Shown: positions 1-5,794 of the stretch, piece after piece
Layout of the letters: every line of letters starts with the position of its first letter
Position numbering within the stretch: position 1 is the first letter of the stretch
From: Desulfobacterales bacterium
GTDB lineage: Bacteria; Desulfobacterota; Desulfobacteria; Desulfobacterales; C00003060
Direction of reading: 5' to 3'
Assembly (NCBI GenBank): GCA_030613145.1
Contig: JAUWMM010000090.1
Location: forward strand, 1 to 7,126
Length of the DNA: 7,126 bases
Notes under the pieces: model-generated
Databases searched by the model: none
The model's input: the letters and a program-made list of their open reading frames with translations, nothing else
Told to the model about the DNA's origin: nothing
Program-made: the position numbers and the translations under genes

Positions 1-25
1 AATGAAGTCACCGAATGGAGGACTC

Positions 26-739
26 ATGAAGAGACTGGCAATACTTTTTCTTTTATGCGCATTTTTTACTACAGGATGTACCAAGCCCAAGGATTATTAC
101 ACAAATCCAAACAAGGGTGGGTATCTTCGTCAAACAACTCAAGGCATTTGTGAGAAATGTAATACTCACTTCAAGGCCAGTTCATATCAAACTGACCACT
201 ACGAGAAAATCACTTGTCCTAAATGCGGACATAAACAAAAAATGAACCAAGCAAGCCAGAGGTACGCAGCATATAAAGCTGAGATAGATCGAGTACAGGC
301 TATTCGAAACCAACAGGCAATAGCGAATATTGTTGGTGCTGTTTTTCTGGGTGTTGCTTCAGGTTATGCTGAATACTATTCAAATTACAACCAACAGCAA
401 ACATATGGTTTCGGCACAGACTCATCAATTCTCAGCACTTATAGTCCAAGTTATTACAACTCGACTAAAGACATTACAGAACAATCTTCTTTGAATAATA
501 AAGCAGGTTGCTGGTCAAGTTTCGAATGTGGAGTAGGGAGTAAATGCGTAAAGGCTTCTTGGGAAGCAACAGGAATCTGCATGGACACGGTAGATAGATT
601 TGGAATAAGAACCTATAACCTTTCAGATGGATCGGACATAGGCATCAATACGGACATGGATGGTGATTGTATGTTTGATACAGACTGTCCCATTGGATTT
701 AAATGTGATCAAAAATATAGGGCATGTATAAAGAGGTAA
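26..739 (+). CDS. Lipoprotein with zinc-ribbon-like module and two four-cysteine C-terminal modules, function unknown
   Basis: I do not recognise the family. The 237-residue product starts with a short basic n-region, a hydrophobic stretch and the lipobox TTGC, so C18 would be lipidated and the mature protein anchored in a membrane on the periplasmic side. An ATG at base 2 in the same frame is possible, but the start at 26 is preferred because GGAGGA at 17-22 sits just upstream and gives a normal signal peptide. Residues 42-67 hold CxxC...CxxC (C42, C45, C64, C67), which looks like a zinc ribbon. Residues 98-116 are a hydrophobic, glycine-containing segment. The C-terminus has two similar modules, C162-C168-C174-C185 and C215-C221-C227-C234, both of the form C-x5-C-x2-G-x-K-C. 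Module two is aspartate-rich. Composition is AT-rich, like the next gene, which follows after 74 bases. The coding call is strong; function is unknown. Confidence 0.85.
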   Translation: MKRLAILFLLCAFFTTGCTKPKDYYTNPNKGGYLRQTTQGICEKCNTHFKASSYQTDHYEKITCPKCGHKQKMNQASQRYAAYKAEIDRVQAIRNQQAIANIVGAVFLGVASGYAEYYSNYNQQQTYGFGTDSSILSTYSPSYYNSTKDITEQSSLNNKAGCWSSFECGVGSKCVKASWEATGICMDTVDRFGIRTYNLSDGSDIGINTDMDGDCMFDTDCPIGFKCDQKYRACIKR

Positions 740-813
740 CTCGGGCTTTACAGTGATTTGTCTTTGAAAACGTGTGTAAAATTGAAACTATTTAAACTTT
801 AAATGATGAAAAG

Positions 814-1461
814 ATGATAAGAACAAATAATTTTCTTGCCGATATAGGTAGATTCGCACTCCTAATTGTCTGCGCAATCCTACTTAGCTCGTGCGGTGTT
901 AAGAATTTATCAAAAGATAATAGGAAGATGATAAAGACAGTATCTGTCGACATTGATCATATAACTACAGTGCAGAAAGATGTTGCCGCGATTGGATTTT
1001 GGTTGGGATCAAAGAGTTATAATGATTTTATTCCATTGTTAGAGAAAGACAAAATACTTGCAAAGATTTTTCGCAACGCACTAGTATTTCAGATAGATTC
1101 AAATGGCTCCTGGAAAGTTGAAGACCATGAAGAATCTGATGTAGATTTCTTTTTTGAATATAGTGTATTTTTGTCTCAAACAGCAGACATGAAAGGATAT
1201 CAAATGGTTTTAGTCGCAGATGGTCATTTGGAAGATAGAGATGGAAATATTGTGTGGAAAAATCATTTTCTTTCAGAGGCCAACCCCTATAGCAACGAGA
1301 AAGTCATGTACCCTCTTCAAACTTACTATAGGAATCCAATTGCCTTGAAACATGCGATTGGCGCAGCCTCATTACAACTATCTAGGGACTTCATTGAAGA
1401 TTTAGGTGGCACACCCTATGATCCAGCATTTCCTATTTGGGAGTTTTCGGACAAGGAATAA
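814..1461 (+). CDS. Putative lipoprotein, function unknown
   Basis: No family is recognised. The 215-residue product has a lipoprotein signal: a 13-residue n-region, a hydrophobic core and the lipobox LSSC with C27 as the lipidated residue. About 188 mature residues follow, with no transmembrane segment. Residues 110-155 look like alternating beta-strands, ending in a segment with DRDGNIVW (residues 141-148); this 'D-x-D-G-x-[IV]-V-W' style is seen in several outer-membrane-associated lipoproteins, but it is too short to assign a family. The mature protein has no further cysteine. The ATG at 814 is chosen because it gives a complete signal peptide; the upstream purine stretch GATGAAAAG is only a weak ribosome site. 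The gene lies 74 bases after another lipoprotein gene on the same strand and shares its AT-rich composition, so co-transcription is likely. Its final 46 bases overlap the convergent amidohydrolase gene. Confidence 0.8.
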   Translation: MIRTNNFLADIGRFALLIVCAILLSSCGVKNLSKDNRKMIKTVSVDIDHITTVQKDVAAIGFWLGSKSYNDFIPLLEKDKILAKIFRNALVFQIDSNGSWKVEDHEESDVDFFFEYSVFLSQTADMKGYQMVLVADGHLEDRDGNIVWKNHFLSEANPYSNEKVMYPLQTYYRNPIALKHAIGAASLQLSRDFIEDLGGTPYDPAFPIWEFSDKE

Positions 1462-2237
1462 TTCTGCTTGTATCCGCAGTGACACTCATTTTGCAAAGAT
1501 TCCAGCACATCTTTTAAACTCTTTTGGATATTTCCGAAGTTCTCATTCTTGTTCGCACTCCCTTCATCCATGTATAGCTTTCGATTTACTTCGATCATTA
1601 CCGACAGGACATCTTTGCTGGAGCTGTAATATCTTCTTGGTACGAGTGACCCGCTGAATGGCCTGTTAATAGCTGTCGTTAGGCCATAGCTTTCAAACAG
1701 ACTAACACATATCTCCGTTAACCATTGTGGAGTGTGGAATTCATCAGTACCTATGCAGATATCTGGTCGATCCTCTGACTGGTCAAATTCATAAGGCAGG
1801 ACTTTACTGGGAAAACTGTGGCAGTCAATGATCAGGCACTTACCTTCCTTTTTCAGTTTCTCACCGACCATAGTTTCCAGACGTTCATGATGTGGGTAAT
1901 AATATTCATCAAGCAACCTCTGCCTTTCCGTGCCGGACAAGTCTCTCCGTATCCGTGAACCTTCGTGAGAATGAGTGTAGATAACACCCATACCCCTCTT
2001 TGACATAGACTCCAATTCATCATCCACAAATCGCTCAGGGTCCACACAGATCCTGCTGATGGGGAAGATAATAGAATGGCTTTTGAGATCATCACTCACA
2101 AAAAGCTCATCGGTGAAATGGTCGGTCATCAGCCGTATTTCATCGTCGAGTTCCTTTTCGGTGACTATGAACTGATCACGGATATCAGGTGGGATGATCG
2201 TTGAGGAGTGAGGAATGTGGAGAACTATCAAGGGCAT
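1416..2237 (-). CDS. N-formylglutamate amidohydrolase family protein
   Basis: This family hydrolyses the N-formyl group from formyl-amino acids such as N-formylglutamate (HutG in histidine degradation), releasing formate; it is a metal-dependent cytoplasmic enzyme. In the 273-residue product the family landmarks appear in order: HIPHSS at residues 7-12, DPERF at 66-70, DCHSF at 138-142, NRPFSGSLVPRRYY at 191-204 and IEVNRKLYMDE at 215-225. Length is normal for the family. A GTG at 2270 would add 11 residues; the ATG at 2237 is preferred because it lies six codons before HIPHSS and has GAGAGAAG seven bases upstream. No other histidine-degradation gene is nearby, so the substrate may be another formylated or acylated amino acid. 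It follows the metallopeptidase gene after 68 bases on the same strand and may share its transcript. Its 3' end runs into the convergent lipoprotein gene. Confidence 0.88.
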   Translation of the reverse strand: MPLIVLHIPHSSTIIPPDIRDQFIVTEKELDDEIRLMTDHFTDELFVSDDLKSHSIIFPISRICVDPERFVDDELESMSKRGMGVIYTHSHEGSRIRRDLSGTERQRLLDEYYYPHHERLETMVGEKLKKEGKCLIIDCHSFPSKVLPYEFDQSEDRPDICIGTDEFHTPQWLTEICVSLFESYGLTTAINRPFSGSLVPRRYYSSSKDVLSVMIEVNRKLYMDEGSANKNENFGNIQKSLKDVLESLQNECHCGYKQNYSLSENSQIGNAGS

Positions 2238-2305
2238 TATTTTGCTTCTCTCAAGCCAAAAGCTTGCCACATTGCTTGACTTACCAGTTCTTCTGCGAGC
2301 CTGTG

Positions 2306-3349
2306 TTACTCTGCTGGATTGTCATCTTCGGCGTCAGAATCGCAGCAGAACACGGGCTCGAACACGTGAACGTATTGTTGCCCATCAGGCATGTCTTCGA
2401 TCTCCAGCCCAATACGCCCCATGACCCCGTCCCAGATCCGGGCCAACTCCGACTCGGCAGCGTGGCCGGATTCCTCTGTGAGCGCATCGAAGAACGCCTG
2501 CCAGTCGTCGCCGATATACTCGTTGAATCCGCGGAGCGCTCTAAGGATCTCGGTGAGGTCCTCCACCACTTGCATGCCTACACAAAGAGCTGCGGTGTGT
2601 GCGAGAATCCGCAGAAGCTCTTGAATCAGCGCGAACGAGGTCGGATAGAGGTGCTCTAACGGACCAAGGTGACAGCGGTACGCGTGCACGTCGTCCACGA
2701 CGAACTTGCAGATGCGCTCCAAAAGGTCTGCAGCGCATCTGACGAATCCTTTGACCAGGAAATCACCTGCCCCTATCGGCTTACCTTCGTCAGTGCGCAG
2801 AAGGAAGTCTCGGCAGATCTGGTCGGCTACGATATCTGCATCGAATTCATCCCACAGGATTCGCCCCTCACGACGCACCTGCTCCTCGTTCGTTGTGGCG
2901 AGGTGTTCCGAACGCCTCCAGCTTGCGCCAGTTCCTTGGACCTGCTGCAAGACATGTCCAAGTTCGTGCAGGAGCAGATATACACGAACCGCCACGCTCT
3001 CACCGTCATCCTTGGTCCAGATCTCCTGGTTCAGAACAACTGAGGCACGAAGCGGTGGGCTCTGAGGATGGGTGAGCGTGATTCCATAGACAGCGACGGT
3101 GTTGCGATTGGGGCTAAAGGGCTCTTTTGACACCTTGCCGTAGGATTCACTGATGCGGTTGACGTGAGGCTCAATGTCTTGGGTAAGAACAACGTTGAGA
3201 ATGACATCCTCTTCGAGTCCGAACTGGATGGCACGTCGCTCGAAGTGCCCGATCATGCTTCGGATCTCATGCTCTGCGAGGTGCCGCCGATCGCCGGGCA
3301 GATCCTCAAGATGAAGACTGGTGAGATTGAAAGAGTGCTTATCAGTCAT
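2306..3349 (-). CDS. Putative zinc metallopeptidase (HELGH motif), family not identified
   Basis: The 347-residue product has no signal peptide or membrane segment and is probably cytoplasmic. Its key sign is the zinc-binding helix LLLHELGHVLQ (residues 126-136), with H128 and H132 as likely metal ligands and E129 as the catalytic base. About 35 residues later, DEFDADIVAD (167-176) resembles the 'E-x-x-A-[DN]-x-x-A' helix that supplies the third ligand in ImmA/IrrE-type peptidases; E168 is the likely ligand. The roughly 110 residues before and 170 after this core match nothing I know. The C-terminus is acidic and has paired cysteines C335-C336. Sampled stretches are about 53-67% G+C, against roughly 23-40% in the flanking gap and the lipoprotein genes, which suggests a different origin. 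The ATG at 3349 lacks a clear Shine-Dalgarno sequence, so the start is uncertain. Long open frames on the opposite strand are composition effects. Confidence 0.75.
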   Translation of the reverse strand: MTDKHSFNLTSLHLEDLPGDRRHLAEHEIRSMIGHFERRAIQFGLEEDVILNVVLTQDIEPHVNRISESYGKVSKEPFSPNRNTVAVYGITLTHPQSPPLRASVVLNQEIWTKDDGESVAVRVYLLLHELGHVLQQVQGTGASWRRSEHLATTNEEQVRREGRILWDEFDADIVADQICRDFLLRTDEGKPIGAGDFLVKGFVRCAADLLERICKFVVDDVHAYRCHLGPLEHLYPTSFALIQELLRILAHTAALCVGMQVVEDLTEILRALRGFNEYIGDDWQAFFDALTEESGHAAESELARIWDGVMGRIGLEIEDMPDGQQYVHVFEPVFCCDSDAEDDNPAE

Positions 3350-3457
3350 GGTAGGCAGCGTTCACATAATAAGAAGTGATTACAGAGTTTCTTGATATTT
3401 ACAGCGATCCGATATGCTTGACAATGAAATTTCAGTTAATTTGAATTGTTTCTAACT

Positions 3458-3485
3458 TGATATCAATCAATTATGCATGATATCA
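3458..3485. promoter_or_regulatory. Pair of identical TGATATCA palindromes, candidate operator
   Basis: TGATATCA, a perfect 8-base palindrome, occurs at 3458-3465 and again at 3478-3485, 20 bases centre to centre, or about two helix turns. The right copy lies in the spacer of the candidate - strand promoter and the left copy covers its predicted start point, which is the geometry of a repressor site. The background is AT-rich, which raises the chance of coincidence. Confidence 0.35.
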
Positions 3486-3498
3486 GGAAACCAGACAA
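3470..3498 (-). promoter_or_regulatory. Candidate sigma70-type promoter for the metallopeptidase gene
   Basis: Read on the - strand, TTGTCT (3498-3493, four of six matches to TTGACA) and CATAAT (3475-3470, five of six matches to TATAAT) are separated by exactly 17 bases. Transcription would start near 3463 and leave a leader of about 114 bases before the ATG at 3349. A weaker alternative lies closer: TTGTCA (3424-3419) and TAAATA (3401-3396), also 17 bases apart, giving a leader of about 40 bases. This call is by eye only. Confidence 0.4.
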
Positions 3499-3558
3499 CA
3501 TCACTATGCCCTATATTAAAATACCAATGGCAATCCTAACCATTTAAGCAAAACAGTA

Positions 3559-3587
3559 AGTTGACCTTGTTCCTGATATGGTCAACT
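3559..3587 (-). terminator. Possible terminator hairpin after the hsd operon
   Basis: The arms AGTTGACC (3559-3566) and GGTCAACT (3580-3587) are perfect inverted repeats with a 13-base loop. They lie 29 bases beyond the stop codon of the last hsd-operon gene. On the - strand the hairpin is followed, after five bases, by a run of four T (3553-3550), which is short for an intrinsic terminator. It could instead be a protein-binding site. Confidence 0.3.
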
Positions 3588-3615
3588 CTGAGAAGGAAGA
3601 TTGAGATGTCCTTAA

Positions 3616-4122
3616 TCAGGATTCGCTGACACCGGTCAAAAGGGCCTGTAGCTGTTCCCTTGGATACTTGTAGCCGATGGCCTTGAACGGGATCTCGTTT
3701 ATCCGTTGATGCATTGTTGCAAAGTCTACAGTGTTCAGGCCACCATCGTCGGCAATATAGTATTCAATGTGGAAGGCCAGGTCATTCATTGAACCCAGCA
3801 CACTACGGTTATTGGTCTTTGTGTAGCTAATATGACGACTCCAGTCGAGCATCTGTTCGATCTGGTCCTGGGTGAAATCAAACAGGCGCATGGTCCGGAA
3901 GAGGCCTTCCCCAAAGACGACATCGAAATGGTCAAAATCAGGGCGTCTTAGTCCCGGCACGAAGAAAGAAAAGAGCGTGGTGTCATGGGTGAACAATACA
4001 CATTTACGTTTGTCAATCCGTAAGAGATTGGCATGCCAGTTTTCGACTTCGCTTACAACATCAGGCTCTACAGGTTTTACCCGCAGTTCCTTGAGTAGTT
4101 TTTGAGTGCAGCGGATAATCAT
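3616..4122 (-). CDS. Small cytoplasmic protein, probably DUF6933 family, third gene of the hsd operon
   Basis: The 168-residue product has no signal peptide or membrane segment. Its start, MIIRCTQKLLKEL, a beta-rich segment with CVLFTHDTTLFSFF (residues 41-54), and NRSVLGSMNDLAFHIE (105-120) match my memory of DUF6933, a family of small proteins of unknown function; I cannot confirm this without a search. No catalytic motif is visible. The ATG at 4122 lies four bases after the hsdS stop codon (4129-4127) and no Shine-Dalgarno sequence is seen, so translation is probably coupled to termination of hsdS. This makes it the third gene of the hsdM-hsdS transcript. Composition is intermediate, near that of hsdM. 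Whether it acts with the restriction-modification complex, as an accessory or a control protein, or is only a passenger cannot be told from the sequence. Confidence 0.7.
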   Translation of the reverse strand: MIIRCTQKLLKELRVKPVEPDVVSEVENWHANLLRIDKRKCVLFTHDTTLFSFFVPGLRRPDFDHFDVVFGEGLFRTMRLFDFTQDQIEQMLDWSRHISYTKTNNRSVLGSMNDLAFHIEYYIADDGGLNTVDFATMHQRINEIPFKAIGYKYPREQLQALLTGVSES

Positions 4123-4126
4123 GGTG

Positions 4127-5794
4127 TCAGGCAGCAGCGATCTGCTGGGTTATAGCCTCGGCGTAGTGTTCAGCGGTGGTCTGGCTGATGTTTATTTTGG
4201 ATTCTAATTCGTCGCAGAGGGCCATGAGTTGATCGACTTTGGCTACTATGCGGTGTTGTTCTGCAAAAGGTGGTAAGGGTAAAAGCCAATTATTTAATGC
4301 AACCATTCCAATATTGGCTTGATTTGCTGTCCCAGTAGACTGTGCATAAATTGCGTCAAGTAACCGATCGTCTTTAATGACCATGTTAAGATACTCATGT
4401 ACGAGCATCAGCCCTCTAATTATGCACAATCTTTGATTCAAATATAATTTATGCGCCTCCAAATGCCCTGGCTGAATAATCAAAGAATATAGGTAGTCTC
4501 TTTTGCCTTTTGTACCTGTCATGGTTAGTAAAATATCATTTAACTCAATTTGGTATTTTGACGTTTCCTCGGCTAAGTCCACTGAGATAAACACTGGTTT
4601 CTCGTATGGTCGAAGATAATCAGGTCTTATATTACCCATGCGAATTACCTGGTGTTTACCTGAATCAGAGAACAGCGAGCTCTTATAAGCAAGGCCCCCT
4701 TTTAAAACAGCAAGAATCCCAAGCCGAGACCACTCCCACCCCTCCGGTAGCTCGAACGGCACCTCATCCAAGTTAATCGGTGGCAGAGATTTGACCTTCT
4801 TGATTGTACCCTCATTGACTAACTGTTCCTTTTCTGCCATGATCTTTTCTAGCAGAACAGAAGCGGGTTCATCGCTGGGGTCCTGTGGCACCAGTTTGCC
4901 TTGAACGGCCAGCTGAAGGATTGTCTGGCGTAGCTCTTTGACTGCTTCCGGGGTGGTGTAGAGGTGGTCGAAGTGGTCGCGGATACGATACCAGGCGGGC
5001 TGGAGGTTGGCTGGATCACGGGCCTCTGTGAGGTGGTAGTGGGCAGCACGGATGAGTTGGCTGTGGGTTTCGGTACGGTGGTTCTGCTTTGCCTCCAGTT
5101 CATCACAGAAGGCCATCAGTTGGTCGACCTTGGCTACGATGCGGGATTGTTCAGGGAGGGGAGGAACTGTACAGTAATTTGCAACGAGTCGACGGTAATG
5201 ACGACCGTAGCCTCGGTTATCTATATGCAGCGTGTTCAAAACTAAGAAAAAATACTGGTCATTTATTTCGACAGGACGGAGAATTTTAACACCATCTGCG
5301 CCAGCTATAAAATTAAAGTCCACATACTTAAGAGCACATGTGTGGTCCCCAAAGATTATGACTGGTCCTGGTATCTCTATTTCGAGGTCATACCTATCAA
5401 CGTAGCCTGCTATAAAAGATTGTCCTTGATCAACAACAGGGACACTTCCTTGCTGCTGGATTTCGCTTGTTTTAACTTTGTTTTTGCTGACTGATATTGG
5501 ATAGAAAAGCATCTCTAATCTCTGCCATTCCCACCTTGCAGGTAACTCAAAAGGAACCTCACCTGGATCAATCGGTGGTAGCGGCTTACTCTTCCTAATC
5601 TTTTTTTCCTTAATCAATCGTTCCTTCTCGACCTTGATCTTCTTCAACAACACTGATGCCGGTTCATCATTGGAGTTCTGCTCCACCAGTTTCCCCCGTA
5701 CCGCCAGTTGCAGAATCAACTCCCGTAATCTGGCAATGCCATTGGGTGCGTCAGCCAGGTAGCCGAATTGTTCCAGGAACTGCTCAGGGCTCAT
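4127..5794 (-). CDS. hsdS: Type I restriction-modification specificity subunit HsdS
   Basis: HsdS chooses the split DNA target for the type I complex: each of two target recognition domains reads one half-site, and conserved helices set their spacing and bind HsdM. The 555-residue protein has the full two-fold design. Conserved block A at residues 23-93 is repeated at 288-358, with 27 of the first 39 positions identical and the shared motif EVPFELP-x2-WEW-x-RL. Block B, PPLPEQSRIVAKVDQL..., at 211-236 is repeated at 508-533 with 21 of 26 identical. Recognition domain 1 spans about 94-210 and domain 2 about 359-507. TGTANQANIG (487-496) is a typical segment just before block B. The ATG overlaps the hsdM stop as ATGA, and AGAGGGA precedes it at good spacing. 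The gene looks intact and of slightly greater than usual length. The target sequence cannot be read from the protein. Confidence 0.95.
   Translation of the reverse strand: MSPEQFLEQFGYLADAPNGIARLRELILQLAVRGKLVEQNSNDEPASVLLKKIKVEKERLIKEKKIRKSKPLPPIDPGEVPFELPARWEWQRLEMLFYPISVSKNKVKTSEIQQQGSVPVVDQGQSFIAGYVDRYDLEIEIPGPVIIFGDHTCALKYVDFNFIAGADGVKILRPVEINDQYFFLVLNTLHIDNRGYGRHYRRLVANYCTVPPLPEQSRIVAKVDQLMAFCDELEAKQNHRTETHSQLIRAAHYHLTEARDPANLQPAWYRIRDHFDHLYTTPEAVKELRQTILQLAVQGKLVPQDPSDEPASVLLEKIMAEKEQLVNEGTIKKVKSLPPINLDEVPFELPEGWEWSRLGILAVLKGGLAYKSSLFSDSGKHQVIRMGNIRPDYLRPYEKPVFISVDLAEETSKYQIELNDILLTMTGTKGKRDYLYSLIIQPGHLEAHKLYLNQRLCIIRGLMLVHEYLNMVIKDDRLLDAIYAQSTGTANQANIGMVALNNWLLPLPPFAEQHRIVAKVDQLMALCDELESKINISQTTAEHYAEAITQQIAAA
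4196..4273 (-). repeat. hsdS internal repeat B, second copy
   Basis: This encodes residues 508-533, starting PPFAEQHRIVAKVDQL, the conserved helix that follows recognition domain 2. It differs from the first copy at 5 of 26 residues. Confidence 0.85.
4721..4933 (-). repeat. hsdS internal repeat A, second copy
   Basis: This encodes HsdS residues 288-358, the second copy of block A, and leads into recognition domain 2. It keeps an ungapped alignment with the first copy over 71 residues. Confidence 0.85.
5087..5164 (-). repeat. hsdS internal repeat B, first copy
   Basis: This encodes residues 211-236, starting PPLPEQSRIVAKVDQL, the conserved helix that follows recognition domain 1. The DNA is also visibly similar to the copy at 4196-4273. 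Confidence 0.85.
5516..5728 (-). repeat. hsdS internal repeat A, first copy
   Basis: This encodes HsdS residues 23-93: a helical block (LILQLAVRGKLV), a charged linker and the motif EVPFELP-x2-WEW-x-RL. It is the first of two related copies offset by exactly 265 codons; the second is at 4721-4933. Such copies are the usual HsdS framework on either side of the recognition domains and can serve as sites for recombination. Confidence 0.85.

Larger units (their letters stand above)
3350..3615. other. AT-rich intergenic control region between the hsd operon and the metallopeptidase gene
   Basis: This 266-base gap carries no convincing gene. It is very AT-rich (about 23% G+C in 3421-3480). It holds an 8-base inverted repeat near its right end, which could end the hsd transcript, and a candidate - strand promoter overlapping two copies of the palindrome TGATATCA. 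The only small open frame noted, 24 codons on the + strand at 3473-3547, has no ribosome site. Confidence 0.7.

Noticed and set aside
740..813. Possible promoter elements (TTGAAA, ACTATT) between the two lipoprotein genes.
   Set aside because: The -10 match is only three of six; the short gap fits co-transcription equally well.
2201..3065. Several long open frames on the + strand opposite the metallopeptidase and amidohydrolase genes.
   Set aside because: They are overlapping frames in GC-rich DNA with no protein motif. The - strand frame is longer and contains a clear HELGH helix.
3418..3446. A perfect TTGACA followed after 17 bases by TTGAAT on the + strand, resembling a promoter.
   Set aside because: The -10 match is only four of six and no + strand gene lies downstream, only the convergent 3' end of the hsd operon. 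In such AT-rich DNA a chance match is likely.
3473..3547. A 24-codon open frame on the + strand within the intergenic gap.
   Set aside because: It has no ribosome site, no recognisable composition and is short enough to be chance.
4123..4126. A possible separate ribosome site and start for the gene after hsdS.
   Set aside because: The bases before its ATG are the end of the hsdS coding sequence plus CACC, with no Shine-Dalgarno sequence; coupled translation explains the arrangement better.
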